64,000 nt of DNA from Nonomuraea montanisoli. GTDB lineage: Bacteria > Actinomycetota > Actinomycetes > Streptosporangiales > Streptosporangiaceae. The position numbers were made by a program, and so were the translations under genes. Under the pieces are notes generated by a model. It had not been told where the DNA came from, did no database searches, and was given only the letters and a program-made list of their open reading frames with translations. The stretch is from NCBI RefSeq assembly GCF_013363975.1, contig NZ_JABWGN010000017.1:124001-188000 (forward strand), read 5' to 3'. This document shows positions 8,117 through 16,674 of the stretch, piece by piece. How positions within the stretch are numbered: position 1 is the first letter of the stretch; each line of letters opens with the position of its first letter.

Positions 8117-9180
8117 GACGCCACCTCGGTCATGAAGCGCCGCATGGACGCGCACACGTGCTCGTGGGCGAGGCCGCCGACCTGGCACTGGAGGATGAGA
8201 TCCGTGGCGCCCGCCTCCGCGATGCGGGCCAGCGCCTTGCGCGACCCCTCCACGTCGTCCACCACGACCATCAGGTGCTCCCGCAACGTCGCCATCGCCT
8301 CCTCCGGCGGCATCCCGGCGGCGAGCTGGCCGAGCACCCGGTGGGTGGCGTGCCGGGCGTCGTAGTAGTCGGGCGGGGTGACCAGGTTGACCTGGCGGCG
8401 GATGTACCAGAGCACGGCGTCGGCGGCCGTGGCCGCGGCCTCGTCCCGGGTGGCGCCGACGAACCAGGGGATCATCAGGGCCACCCGCCGCGTCGCCGGG
8501 TCGAAGCCGGCCTCCTCCAGCGCCTCGCGGTAGCGCGCGATGTCGGTGGCCACGTCGTCGATGCCCTTGAGCATGGTCATGCCGAGCAGGTTGTAGCCGT
8601 GCCGGGCCGCGGCGAGGTAGCCCTCCAGCGACGTGGAGGCCACCCAGACCGGCGGGTGCGGCACCTGCGCGGGACGCGGGTAGACGGCCACGTCGGGGAT
8701 CTCGAAGAACTCGTTGGAGCGGCTGACCGGCTCGCCGTCGGCCTGCCAGATGGCCAGTGTCGCCTCCAGGCAGTCCTCCCAGATCTGGCGCGACTTCTCG
8801 AACGGCCGCTGGAACGCCTGGTACTCCAGAGGGGAGGCGCCCCGGCCGGTGCCGAACTCCACCCGGCCACCGCTGAGCACGTCCAGCGTGGCGACCCGTT
8901 CGGCCGTCCGGATGGGCGACTGGAACGGCAGCAGCACGACGCCGAGCCCGAGGTGGATGCGCTCGGTCCGCTGCGAGGCGGCCGCGAGCACGAGATCGGG
9001 GGCCGAGGAGTGCGAGAAGCCGCGGGTGAAGTGGTGCTCCACGAACCACGCGGTGTCGAATCCCAGCCGGTCGCCGAGCACGACCTGCTCGATCACGTTC
9101 TGGAACGCCTGCTGCTCGACCTCGCGGGTGCGCCCGCGGACCTCCAGTTCGTACCCCAGGCTGATCCGTAGGGACGTCAT
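8113..9180 (-). CDS. LLM-class (luciferase-like) flavin-dependent oxidoreductase
   Basis: This 355-residue TIM-barrel oxidoreductase is of the bacterial luciferase-like type, using reduced FMN or F420. Typical features are the N-terminal LGYELEV strand, AWFVEHHFTRGF with the catalytic-site histidines, IHLGLGVVLLPFQSPIRTAERVA with commas only of substitution from family consensus, and GGRVEFGTGRG. The ATG at 9180 has GGAGG 4 nt upstream, so 30 extra in-frame codons further up were excluded. A perfect palindrome (9204-9221) lies just before it. It is the first gene of an apparent transcription unit with the PaaK-like gene, and probably the acyl-CoA ligase beyond. Confidence 0.85.
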   Translation of the reverse strand: MTSLRISLGYELEVRGRTREVEQQAFQNVIEQVVLGDRLGFDTAWFVEHHFTRGFSHSSAPDLVLAAASQRTERIHLGLGVVLLPFQSPIRTAERVATLDVLSGGRVEFGTGRGASPLEYQAFQRPFEKSRQIWEDCLEATLAIWQADGEPVSRSNEFFEIPDVAVYPRPAQVPHPPVWVASTSLEGYLAAARHGYNLLGMTMLKGIDDVATDIARYREALEEAGFDPATRRVALMIPWFVGATRDEAAATAADAVLWYIRRQVNLVTPPDYYDARHATHRVLGQLAAGMPPEEAMATLREHLMVVVDDVEGSRKALARIAEAGATDLILQCQVGGLAHEHVCASMRRFMTEVAS

Positions 9181-9203
9181 CGCGCCTCCGGCGAAAGTAG
9201 TAA

Positions 9204-9221
9204 ACCAAGCGCTCGCTTGGT
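9204..9221. promoter_or_regulatory. Palindromic operator (TetR type), copy 1
   Basis: ACCAAGCG-CT-CGCTTGGT is a perfect 8+2+8 inverted repeat located 24 bp before the LLM oxidoreductase start. A close copy precedes the acyl-CoA dehydrogenase gene at 10754-10771. Both size and sequence fit TetR-family operators found before fatty acid and sterol degradation genes. No tetR gene is in the window. Confidence 0.7.
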
Positions 9222-9275
9222 AGAGACTATCAGCGGGAAACCCTTGCGGGAAGGGCGCCGTCGCGATCAAAGTGG

Positions 9276-9728
9276 ATGCTCGTGAGGCGAAAGCACGCGC
9301 TGCGGCGGGCGAAGGACGAGGACGACCTCACCTCCGCCGGGGCGCGCCGCTACGAAGCCCTGGGCCGCGTCATGGCGGCTCTCGCGACGGAGGCCGACTT
9401 CATCGAGTCCTGCCGCGACCTCACCTGGTGGCGGGGCTCCGACGAGAGCTGGCACCTCGAATGGCGCGACGGGCCGTTCGCGTCCGAGGCGGCCGCCCTG
9501 CTCGCCGAGCGGCTGGCCGCGCCGGGCGCCGTCACCGCCGCCGGTCCGGGCAGCGGGGGGTCGGCCGTGCTCGACGTCATGGGCGTCCGGTTCGAGCTGC
9601 ACGCCATCGACCCCATGGGGGCCGACCGCGTACGCGCCAGGCCGGGCTTCTGGCGGCTGGCCGAGGCGCTCGACACCACGCGCCGCACCAACACCCGCCA
9701 CCCCTGGGAGGAGCTCCTGGGCGGCTGA
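9276..9728 (+). CDS. Hypothetical protein, 150 residues
   Basis: I do not recognise this protein. It has a basic N-terminus (MLVRRKHALRRAKDEDD), a tryptophan-rich middle (CRDLTWWRGSDESWHLEWRD), an alanine-rich helix and a mixed C-terminal domain ending HPWEELLGG. No signal peptide or membrane segment is visible. It is divergent from the LLM gene with the palindromic operator in the short shared upstream region, so it could be co-regulated with the catabolic block. A 14-bp tandem repeat begins just after its stop. Codon use is typical of the window, which supports it being a real gene. Confidence 0.6.
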   Translation: MLVRRKHALRRAKDEDDLTSAGARRYEALGRVMAALATEADFIESCRDLTWWRGSDESWHLEWRDGPFASEAAALLAERLAAPGAVTAAGPGSGGSAVLDVMGVRFELHAIDPMGADRVRARPGFWRLAEALDTTRRTNTRHPWEELLGG

Positions 9729-9741
9729 GCGGCCCCGCCGC

Positions 9742-9783
9742 CGCGCGGTTCCGCCCGCGCGGTTCCACCCGCGCGGTTCTATC
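9742..9783. repeat. 14-bp tandem repeat, three units, between convergent genes
   Basis: Three 14-bp units start at 9742, 9756 and 9770, each beginning CGCGCGGTTC. They fill the gap between the hypothetical gene and the acyl-CoA dehydrogenase and run into the latter's stop codon. Confidence 0.85.
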
Positions 9784-10741
9784 CGAGGACGCGGGCGGCC
9801 AGGCGCGCGCGGTGCGCCTGCGGGGGCCCGAAGAGCTGCGCGTCCGACGTGGCCCGCTTGAAGTAGCGGTGCGCGGGGTGCTCCCACGTGACGCCGATGC
9901 CGCCGTGGATCTGGATGTTCTCGCCGGCGGCCGTCAGGTACGCCTCCGAGCAGTACGAGCCGGCGATCGCGGCCGCGTCCTCCAGGTCCGCCGCCTCGGC
10001 CCCGGCCGCGCCGAGGGCCGCCGACCGGGCCGACTCCACCAGCAGCAGCAGGTCGGCGAGCTTGTGCTTGACGGCCTGGAAGGAGCCGATCGGCCGGCCG
10101 AACTGGTGGCGCGCCCCGGCGTGGGCCGTGGCCATCTCCAGGCAGCGCGCCGCCCCGCCCGTCTGCTCGGCCGCCAGGGCGGCGACGCCGAGGTCGCGCA
10201 CCCGGGTCCAGCCCGAGCCGTCGCCGGCCGGGCGTACCGGGACGCGTTCGAAGGTCAGCTCCTCCAGCGGACGGCTCTCGTCCATGGTCCGGTGCGGCGC
10301 GCGGCGCGTCGGCTCCGCCTCCACGAGCAGCCCGCCGGCGTACACGAGCACCAGGTCGCCCGCCGGCGCGTACGGCACGACGCCTGACAGCAGCCCGTCC
10401 TCCAGGAGCAGGTCGCCGTCGCCGGGCAGCGCCACGGTCGCGCTGCGCTCCCCGCCCGCCAGGACGGGCAGCAGCCGGGCCGTCGCGGCCGCGTCGCCGC
10501 CCGCCTTGACCGCCTCGACGGCGAGCACCGCGGTCTGCAGGAACGGATGCGGCGACAGCGCCCTGCCCAGTTCCTCTGCCACCGCCGCGACCTCGGCCGG
10601 TCCGCACCCGGCCCCGCCGTACTCCTCCGGGACGGCGAGCCCCGCGACGCCCAGCTCCCCGGCGAACATCCCCCAGGAGGCGCCGGGCCGGTCGGCCAGG
10701 TAGGAGCGGACCACGTCGCGGAGCTCGTCGGTGACCGTCAC
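9779..10741 (-). CDS. Acyl-CoA dehydrogenase
   Basis: This 320-residue flavoenzyme introduces a double bond into an acyl-CoA. The family pattern is clear: LGVAGLAVPEEYGGAG near residue 30, RHQFGRPIGSFQAVKHKLAD around residue 212, and IQIHGGIGVTWEHPAHRYFKRA near residue 275, where the glutamate in TWEHP is at the usual catalytic position. At about 320 residues it is shorter than the classical 380, like the subunits of the alpha2-beta2 steroid side-chain dehydrogenases of actinobacteria, but no partner gene is adjacent. The second copy of the palindromic operator lies 13 bp before its start, linking it to the LLM and ligase genes. Confidence 0.88.
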   Translation of the reverse strand: MTVTDELRDVVRSYLADRPGASWGMFAGELGVAGLAVPEEYGGAGCGPAEVAAVAEELGRALSPHPFLQTAVLAVEAVKAGGDAAATARLLPVLAGGERSATVALPGDGDLLLEDGLLSGVVPYAPAGDLVLVYAGGLLVEAEPTRRAPHRTMDESRPLEELTFERVPVRPAGDGSGWTRVRDLGVAALAAEQTGGAARCLEMATAHAGARHQFGRPIGSFQAVKHKLADLLLLVESARSAALGAAGAEAADLEDAAAIAGSYCSEAYLTAAGENIQIHGGIGVTWEHPAHRYFKRATSDAQLFGPPQAHRARLAARVLG

Positions 10742-10753
10742 GCCGGAGAGCCT

Positions 10754-10771
10754 ACCAAGCGATTGCTTGAT
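10754..10771. promoter_or_regulatory. Palindromic operator (TetR type), copy 2
   Basis: ACCAAGCG-AT-TGCTTGAT lies immediately upstream of the acyl-CoA dehydrogenase. It matches copy 1 (9204-9221) at 14 of 18 positions, with the same arm length and spacing. The shared core is CCAAGCG-N2-GCTTG. Together they suggest one regulator for the block. Confidence 0.68.
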
Positions 10772-10865
10772 ATGCCCGGACTTGGGAAGCTTTGCGCTTT
10801 TTGTACATCCGCATCACCGGATTGTGGTCGTCCCTCCCGAAGGTCCCGGGGAGGTATGAGCGGGG

Positions 10866-11546
10866 ATGGACATGAAGAAACCGGCGATCGAGTACGCGGA
10901 CTTCGCCGAGTACGACCGGCGGCAGCGCGGCATCGAGCGGCACGTGCTGACGGCCTTCATCGGGGGACTGGTCGTCGGCCTCGTCGGCATGTTCGTGTCC
11001 GGCAGCGGGCCGGCCTGGTGCGTGCGCCTCTACGACCCCTACGCCTACCTGGCCCTGGCCATCGCGCTGGGCGTGACCGCGCAGGGATTCGGCTGGGCGG
11101 CGCTGAGCACGTTCCTCGCCGCCGTGTCCACGCTGGTCGCGGCCATGGGGGCGAGCGCGGTCCACGGCCGCGACTTCACCTTCGACGTCGTCGGCGGCAG
11201 CCTGGCCGGGCTCAACTGGATCCTGTTCATGCTGGTCGGCCTCGGCCTGCTCGGCTACGTCGCGCGCCGGCGGGACCACTGGGGCGACCTCGCGGCGGGC
11301 GCCGTCGGCGCGGCGCTGCTCGCCGACGTGATAGACCGCTCCACGCCCGGCTTCATCGCCACCGAGCAGGCGTTCTGGCCGGTCACCGCCATCGTGGTGG
11401 GCGGCCTGACCATCGGGCTGGTGCTCGGGCTGCGCCGGACCCTCGCCGGGCGGCTGCGCGCGCTCGCGGTCTCGGCCGTGCTCGCGACCCTGGTCGCCCT
11501 CGCCCTCGTGAACACGATGTGGGGCGGCCTCTGGATCGGCACCTGA
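10866..11546 (+). CDS. Predicted multi-pass membrane protein
   Basis: This 226-residue protein has about 20 polar N-terminal residues followed by several hydrophobic segments: HVLTAFIGGLVVGLVGMF, AYLALAIALGVTAQ, ALSTFLAAVSTLVAAM, WILFMLVGLGLLGYV, AVGAALLADV, VTAIVVGGLTIGLVLGL and AVLATLVALALV. Six or seven membrane passes are likely. I do not recognise a family. It is divergent from the acyl-CoA dehydrogenase and stands before proS with an 11-bp tandem repeat between them. Either ATG (10866 or 10872) could start it; the first was used. Confidence 0.7.
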   Translation: MDMKKPAIEYADFAEYDRRQRGIERHVLTAFIGGLVVGLVGMFVSGSGPAWCVRLYDPYAYLALAIALGVTAQGFGWAALSTFLAAVSTLVAAMGASAVHGRDFTFDVVGGSLAGLNWILFMLVGLGLLGYVARRRDHWGDLAAGAVGAALLADVIDRSTPGFIATEQAFWPVTAIVVGGLTIGLVLGLRRTLAGRLRALAVSAVLATLVALALVNTMWGGLWIGT

Positions 11547-11593
11547 TGGGCGCCTGATGGGCGCCTGATCGTCTCCTGATCGGCGCCTGTATG
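11539..11593. repeat. 11-bp tandem repeat, five units, at a gene stop
   Basis: Five degenerate 11-bp units (11539, 11550, 11561, 11572, 11583) have the core CCTGAT. The first contains the stop codon of the membrane-protein gene. It ends about 90 bp before proS. Confidence 0.85.
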
Positions 11594-11681
11594 CGCCGAC
11601 GAGCGCGAATATGCTGAGCGACCCCCTCCCCCGAGTCGATAGCCTGTAATCCTCCACATCCGGCCCGAGCAAGGAGTAGCC

Positions 11682-13427
11682 GTGTCGCTGCGCATGTCGT
11701 CGTTGTTTCTTCGCACCCTGCGGGACGACCCGGCAGACGCGGAAGTGCCGAGCCACAAGCTCCTCGTCCGCGCCGGCTACGTCCGCCGCGTGGCGCCCGG
11801 CATCTACTCGTGGCTGCCCCTCGGCAAGCTGGTCCTGGAGAACGTCACCCGGATCGTCCGCGAGGAGATGAACCGGATGGGCGGCCAGGAGGTGCTGTTC
11901 CCCGCCCTGCTGCCCCGCGAGTACTACGAGTCCACCGGCCGCTGGACCGAGTACGGCGACCTGCTGTTCCGGCTGCAGGACCGCAAGGGCGCCGACTACC
12001 TCCTGGGTCCCACCCACGAGGAGCTCTTCACCGACATGGTGAAGGGCGAGTACAGCTCCTACAAGGACTACCCGGTCACGCTGTACCAGATCCAGACCAA
12101 GTACCGTGACGAGGCCCGTCCCCGCGCCGGCATCCTGCGCGGCCGCGAGTTCCTCATGAAGGACTCCTACTCCTTCGACCTCGACGACGACGGTCTCAAG
12201 CACTCCTACGAGCAGCACCGCGAGACCTACATCCGGACCTTCGACCGGCTCGGCATCAGCTACAAGATCGTGTTCGCCACGTCGGGCGCGATGGGCGGCT
12301 CGGCCTCCGAGGAGTTCCTGGCCCCCACCCCCACGGGCGAGGACACCTTCGTCGCCTGCCACTCCTGCGGCTACGCCGCCAACGCCGAGGCCGTCACCAC
12401 CACGGCGCCCGCCGCCCGCCCGATCGAGGACAACGAGCCGCTGCGGGTCCTCGACACCCCCGACACCCCGACCATCGAGACCCTGGTCTCGTACGTCAAC
12501 GAGCACCACGGCCTGTCCGTCACCGCCGCCGACACGCTCAAGAACGTCGTCGTCAAGGTGACCACCCCCGGCTCCGACAAGGTCGAGACCCTGATCATCG
12601 GCGTGCCCGGCGACCGCGAGGTCGACTTCAAGCGCCTGGAGGCGGCGCTCGCGCCCGGCGAGCCGGCGATCTTCGAGGCCGAGGACTTCGCCAGGCACCC
12701 CGGCCTCGTCCGCGGCTACATCGGCCCGCAGGTCCTGCGCGACCTCGGCATCCGCTACCTCGTCGACCCGCGCGTCGTCACCGGCAGCGCCTGGGTGACC
12801 GGCGCCAACGAGCCCGGCCGGCACGCCGCCCACGTCGTGGCGGGCCGCGACTTCGTGCCCGACGGCACCATCGAGGCCGCCGAGGTGCGCGCCGGCGACG
12901 CCTGCCCCCGGTGCGGCTCCGCGCTGTCCATCGACCGCGGCATCGAGATCGGCCACATCTTCCAGCTCGGCCGAAAGTACGCCGACGCCGCCGGGCTCGA
13001 CGCGCTCGGCCCCGACGGCAAGCCCATCCGCATCACCATGGGCTCCTACGGCATCGGCGTCTCCCGCGCGGTCGCCGTCCTGGCCGAGCAGCTCCACGAC
13101 GGGCTCGGCCTGGTGTGGCCGCGCGAGGTCGCGCCCGCCGACGTGCACATCGTCGGCACGGGCAAGGAGAACCAGATCGAGGCCGCCCTGGAGCTGGCCG
13201 CCGAGCTGGAGTCCCGCGGCCTGCGCGTCCTCGTGGACGACCGGGCCGGGGTGTCGCCCGGCGTGAAGTTCAAGGACGCGGAGCTGCTGGGCATGCCGAC
13301 CATCGTCGTGGTGGGCCGCGGGCTCACCCAGGGCGTGGTGGAGCTGCGCGACCGGGTCTCGGGCGAGAAGGCGGAGATCCCGCTCGCCGAGGCCGCCGAC
13401 CGCATCACCGCGGCCTGCCGCGCCTGA
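11682..13427 (+). CDS. proS: Prolyl-tRNA synthetase
   Basis: ProS charges tRNA-Pro with proline in the cytoplasm. The 581-residue product is the bacterial form with an inserted editing domain between class II motifs 2 and 3. LGPTHEE (about residue 109) and [20 protein letters not shown] with motif 2 residues come before the insertion (about residues 225-385). Motif 3 reads [12 protein letters not shown] near residue 450, and the C-terminal anticodon-binding domain follows. The GTG at 11682 has AAGGAG upstream. A strong hairpin lies about 90 bp beyond the stop. Confidence 0.97.
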   Translation: MSLRMSSLFLRTLRDDPADAEVPSHKLLVRAGYVRRVAPGIYSWLPLGKLVLENVTRIVREEMNRMGGQEVLFPALLPREYYESTGRWTEYGDLLFRLQDRKGADYLLGPTHEELFTDMVKGEYSSYKDYPVTLYQIQTKYRDEARPRAGILRGREFLMKDSYSFDLDDDGLKHSYEQHRETYIRTFDRLGISYKIVFATSGAMGGSASEEFLAPTPTGEDTFVACHSCGYAANAEAVTTTAPAARPIEDNEPLRVLDTPDTPTIETLVSYVNEHHGLSVTAADTLKNVVVKVTTPGSDKVETLIIGVPGDREVDFKRLEAALAPGEPAIFEAEDFARHPGLVRGYIGPQVLRDLGIRYLVDPRVVTGSAWVTGANEPGRHAAHVVAGRDFVPDGTIEAAEVRAGDACPRCGSALSIDRGIEIGHIFQLGRKYADAAGLDALGPDGKPIRITMGSYGIGVSRAVAVLAEQLHDGLGLVWPREVAPADVHIVGTGKENQIEAALELAAELESRGLRVLVDDRAGVSPGVKFKDAELLGMPTIVVVGRGLTQGVVELRDRVSGEKAEIPLAEAADRITAACRA

Positions 13428-13514
13428 CGGACCGCTCACCCGGCCTCCACGGCCGCCGTGAGACCCTCCGGGCGTCTCGGGACGCATAGGGGCTCCGGCG
13501 CCGCCGTACGCCGT

Positions 13515-13549
13515 CTCAGGCCCTCTGGCGCTCGTTCAGAGGGCCTGAG
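13515..13549 (+). terminator. Strong hairpin downstream of proS
   Basis: CTCAGGCCCTCTG and its exact complement (13537-13549) form a 13-bp stem with a 9-nt loop, about 90 bp after the proS stop. No U-tract follows, as is common in actinobacteria. It is the best candidate for the proS terminator. Confidence 0.6.
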
Positions 13550-14054
13550 CACGTTCAGAGGGCCCGAGTACATCCGGAGGGCGGACCACGCCCAGAGCGC
13601 CGGACCACGCCCAGAGCGCCGGACCACGCCCAGAAGCCGGATCACGGCGCCGGAGCCTCCCGCGGGCCCCGGCGCCGTCGCGTGCCGGCCCGGGCGCGCC
13701 GCGTTCGCGCGTTCTCGCCGGGACCGGGCGCGGCAGGAGGCGGCTCCCGAAGTGCCGAGTGGGACACACCTGCGAGTCCGGAGCGAGGCGACCCCACAGG
13801 CGGGCACCACAGAGCCGGGAGCAGGGCGACCTCGGGCCGGGAGCGGGGCGACTTCAGTGGGCGTCGGCATCACGAGGGCGGAAGTGAGGCGACCGCGAGG
13901 AGTGAAGCTCCGGCACGATCCAGCGCCCGCCGTGATCCCGAGGGGGGCGGCACCACGTGGTCGGGCGCGGGGAGACGTCAGCTCGGCAGGAGGGCGCATC
14001 CGCGGGCGGGAGGGCGCATCCGCGCCGTCCGCGCCCCGGACGGGCGCTCGCGAC
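13550..14054. repeat. Degenerate repeat island without a gene
   Basis: About 500 bp holds no convincing gene. A 19-bp unit starting GGACCACGCC occurs at 13583, 13602 and 13621. Farther on a loose unit containing CGGGAGCGGGGCGAC recurs near 13790, 13812, 13834 and 13874, and an AGGGCGCATCCGCG element is doubled near 13990. Open frames across it are long only because the sequence is repetitive and GC-rich. Confidence 0.7.
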
Positions 14055-14522
14055 CTAGCCGCCCGTGGGCGCTGACGGCGACGCGGGCGAGGACGCGGGG
14101 GACGCGGCGCCCGGCATCCCGGGGAAGGCCGTCCCGACGGCCGGCCGGAACGCGTACGAGCGAGCCACCGCCTCCTGCATGGCCAGCGCCGCGTACTTGC
14201 GCAGCGCCGCGTCGTCGGCGGCGACCAGTTCCAGGTAGGCGGCCGTCATGCCGGTCTCGATCTGCACCGCGAGGCGCACGGCGTCGGCGGGCGCGGACGG
14301 GACGAGGGGCAGGGAGTAGGACGCCTCGGCCTCGGCGGGCCGCCCGCCCCGGGCGATGATGAGCGTACGGAGCTGGTCGCGGCGGGCGCGATGCGCGTCG
14401 AACGCCCGCGCGGCCTTGGAACGCAGCGTCCCGGTGGTGCGCGCGCCGATCAGCCCGTACGCGAAGACGGCGGCGTGCTCGGCGGCCAGCGCCTTGCCGA
14501 GCCTCTCGACGTCACCGCTCAC
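14055..14522 (-). CDS. Ferritin-like DUF4439 protein
   Basis: The 155-residue product matches the actinobacterial DUF4439 family of ferritin-like four-helix proteins. The N-terminal helix LGKALAAEHAAVFAYGLIGAR carries the E-H-x-x-V-F-x-Y-G pattern. RSKAARAFDAHRARRDQL supplies a second histidine helix, and VQIETGMTAAYLELVAADD supplies a third helix with glutamate. A low-complexity Ser/Pro/Ala tail follows. Metal binding is inferred from the fold only. In actinobacteria such a gene is commonly found between proS and rimP, as here. It is on the opposite strand to both and pairs with the lipoprotein gene next to it. Confidence 0.8.
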   Translation of the reverse strand: MSGDVERLGKALAAEHAAVFAYGLIGARTTGTLRSKAARAFDAHRARRDQLRTLIIARGGRPAEAEASYSLPLVPSAPADAVRLAVQIETGMTAAYLELVAADDAALRKYAALAMQEAVARSYAFRPAVGTAFPGMPGAASPASSPASPSAPTGG

Positions 14523-15054
14523 GACGACCTCCTCGTCTCACAGGCACCTCGGCGAGGACATCCGGCAGGAACGGCCGCAGGCCTTCTCACAGTGACGGCT
14601 ACAGGGCGCCCTGCAGCGACGACTCCGGAGCGCCCCACAGCGACAACTCCGGGGGGCCCGGCAGCGACGACTCCAGAGCGTCCGACGGTTACGACGGGGC
14701 GCCCGGCAGCGACGACTCCAGGGCGTCCCAAGGCGACGACAGGGGGTCCTGCGGCGACGACGGGGCGCCTTACGGCGACGACTACGGGGCGTCCCACGGC
14801 GACGACTACGGGGCGTCCCACGGCGACGACTACGGGGCGTCCCACGGCGACGGCTGGGCGCCTCAGGGCGACGGCTAGAGGAAGACCCGCAGCGACGACC
14901 GCGAAGCGGCTCGCGGCGATCGCCACAGGGCGGCTCGCGGAAACAGCCGCAGCGCGGCTCGCGGCGGGTGCTGGAGGACGTCCGGCAGCGACAAGCGCAG
15001 ACCGTCTCGCGCGGCCCCCGCCGCAAGGCCGGGCGTGGATCTCGGCGGCGCGGC
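14523..15054. repeat. Degenerate tandem repeat island with a perfect 24-bp triplet
   Basis: The gap between the DUF4439 and lipoprotein genes is filled by imperfect repeats of about 24-30 bp. At its centre three identical 24-bp units starting GGCGACGACTACGGGG lie at 14774, 14798 and 14822. The flanking copies are increasingly diverged. No gene or RNA signal was recognised. Confidence 0.8.
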
Positions 15055-15573
15055 TCACAGGGACCTCGGCAGGGCCAGGGCGTGGGCCGCCTCGCAGGCG
15101 CCGATGCTGGCGACGAGCTGCGCCATCGAGGGCGCGATCCCCGACAGCCGGCGGACGCGCTGGGCGGCCGCCCTGCGCTCCGTCTCGCGCAGCGACGACA
15201 GCGACACCTTGGCCGCCCCGGCCGTGGGAGCGCCCGGCGACGCGGCGCCGGAGGAGGGGGTGCCCGAGGGCGGTGCGGTGCCGGTGCCGGGCGCGGGGGA
15301 GGCCGCGGCCGGGAAGCGGCGGCGCAGCTCCGCCAGGTGCGCCTGGTGCCGGTCGCGGAACGGCGCCAGTTCGCCGGCCCCCTTGCCGATCAGCACGCCG
15401 TACAGGCCGATGACGCGTTCCTTGTCGGCGATCAGCTCTCGCGCGAGCACCAGCTCCGGCGGCTCGGCCGGCGCAGCCGCCGGCCGGTCGCCGTCCTCGC
15501 CGCTGCACCCGGTGAGCGCCACCACGGCCGTTCCGCCCGCCAGCACGGCTCGCCGGGAGAGGGAAGGGCCCAC
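15055..15573 (-). CDS. Ferritin-like lipoprotein with Tat-type signal
   Basis: This 172-residue protein is predicted to be exported and lipid-anchored. The N-terminus reads GPSLSRRAVLAGGTAVVALTGC, with twin arginines and a lipobox LTGC. A helical region (LVLARELIADKERVIGLYGVLIGKG) is followed by a Pro/Ser/Thr-rich linker and a C-terminal helical region, consistent with a ferritin-like domain related to the neighbouring DUF4439 protein. The GTG at 15573 was chosen for its GGAGG 9 nt upstream; a farther ATG at 15612 would put 13 residues before the signal. Function is unknown. Confidence 0.7.
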   Translation of the reverse strand: MGPSLSRRAVLAGGTAVVALTGCSGEDGDRPAAAPAEPPELVLARELIADKERVIGLYGVLIGKGAGELAPFRDRHQAHLAELRRRFPAAASPAPGTGTAPPSGTPSSGAASPGAPTAGAAKVSLSSLRETERRAAAQRVRRLSGIAPSMAQLVASIGACEAAHALALPRSL

Positions 15574-16038
15574 GGAAAGGAACCTCCAGGACGCGGACGT
15601 ACGCAGCCCCATGGGCCACGGCTGGACGTGAGGAGCCCGCCGGGCGGGACGGGACCAGGCCGGTCCTGCGCGCCGCGGACGGGACGCGAGTAGCCCTCCG
15701 GACTACGGACGCACGTAGCATCGTACGGGCTCGCGACCCTGCCCGCCGTCAAGCGAGGCCCACGGTCGGTCATCGGCGGGGCCCACGATCCCTCCTCGGT
15801 GACGCTCACGGTGCGGTATCGGTGACGCCCGCGGTATCGGTGACGCCCGCGGTATCGGCGACGCCCGCGGTCTGTGATCGGCGACGCCCGCGGTCCGTCC
15901 TGGCCGCGTCCTCACGCCGCCGCTCCGGCCGCGCCTTCCCGGGGGCCCGTGACGGCGCCGCCGCCCCCGGCTCGTACGCTCGGCCGTGCGCAGGGTGCGT
16001 CCACGCCGACTGGCGCTCTTTGGACGCCCTCCTACAGA
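15574..16038. repeat. Repeat-bearing intergenic region before rimP
   Basis: No gene is evident. An 18-bp unit starting CGGTGACGCCCGCGG is present at 15820 and 15838 (identical) and 15856 (two changes), with looser copies on both sides. The remainder is GC-rich sequence leading to the likely rimP promoter. Confidence 0.7.
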
Positions 16039-16044
16039 TAGGGT
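16039..16044 (+). promoter_or_regulatory. Candidate -10 for the rimP-nusA-infB operon
   Basis: TAGGGT lies about 100 bp before rimP, in the only AT-richer stretch of the region (CTACAGATAGGGTGTCAAC). A GC-rich imperfect hairpin (about 16053-16082) follows in the presumed leader. No good -35 was found. Confidence 0.35.
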
Positions 16045-16143
16045 GTCAACTGTCGTCGCTGGCTGAGCGGCCAGGCGACGGAGAGCCACGAGAGCCAGAG
16101 GCGAGGTCCGCCCGGCTGAGACATGACAATAGGGGAGGTCGAT

Positions 16144-16662
16144 ATGGGCAGCGCGTCACCCCGCGACCACCTGATGAAGCTCCTTGAGCCCGTCGTCAGC
16201 GCGGAGGGCCTCGATCTGGAGGACGTCACGGTCACACAGGCGGGCAGGCGCCGCCTGCTGCGCGTGATCGTCGACCGCGACGGAGGGGTGAGCCTCGACG
16301 ACGTCGCCGACGTCAGCCAGGCCGTCTCCGCGGCTCTCGACGACGCCGACGTGATGGGGCAGTCGGCCTACACGCTGGAGGTCTCCTCGCCGGGCGTCGA
16401 CCGCCCGCTGACCGAGCCGCGCCACTGGCGGCGCGCCGCGAAGCGGCTGGTGAAGGCGGAGCTGCGTGACGGGACCGTGGTGGAGGGCAGAGTGCGCTCC
16501 GCCGACGACGGCGGAGTCGACCTCGAGGTCGACGGCACGGTCCGCCGGCTCGACTATCAGGACCTGGCCCGCGGACGGGTGCAGGTGGAGTTCCGCCGGT
16601 TCGACGACGACGACGCGGACGACGCGTACGCGGACGTCGACGATGACGGCGACGAGGGCTAA
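16144..16662 (+). CDS. rimP: Ribosome maturation factor RimP
   Basis: RimP helps assemble the 30S subunit. The 172-residue product has the family's two-domain layout: an N-terminal alpha/beta domain with LRVIVDRDGGVSLDDVADVSQAVSAALD, the conserved YTLEVSSPGVDRPLT loop, and a C-terminal Sm-like domain (LRDGTVVEGRVRSADDGGVDLEVDG). An acidic Asp-rich tail closes it. The ATG at 16144 follows GGGGAGG by 5 nt; a start at 16123 lacks this. It opens the operon and is followed 12 bp later by nusA. Confidence 0.95.
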   Translation: MGSASPRDHLMKLLEPVVSAEGLDLEDVTVTQAGRRRLLRVIVDRDGGVSLDDVADVSQAVSAALDDADVMGQSAYTLEVSSPGVDRPLTEPRHWRRAAKRLVKAELRDGTVVEGRVRSADDGGVDLEVDGTVRRLDYQDLARGRVQVEFRRFDDDDADDAYADVDDDGDEG

Positions 16663-16674
16663 GGGGGGAGCCTC

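Noticed and set aside
14523-15054. CRISPR array
   Set aside because: Repeats are head-to-tail without unique spacers of constant length, and no cas genes are present.
14391-15413. Possible Thr/Ala/Arg repeat protein across the 14.5-15.0 kb island
   Set aside because: The frame is open only because of the repeats, overlaps two real genes antisense, and has no start signal.
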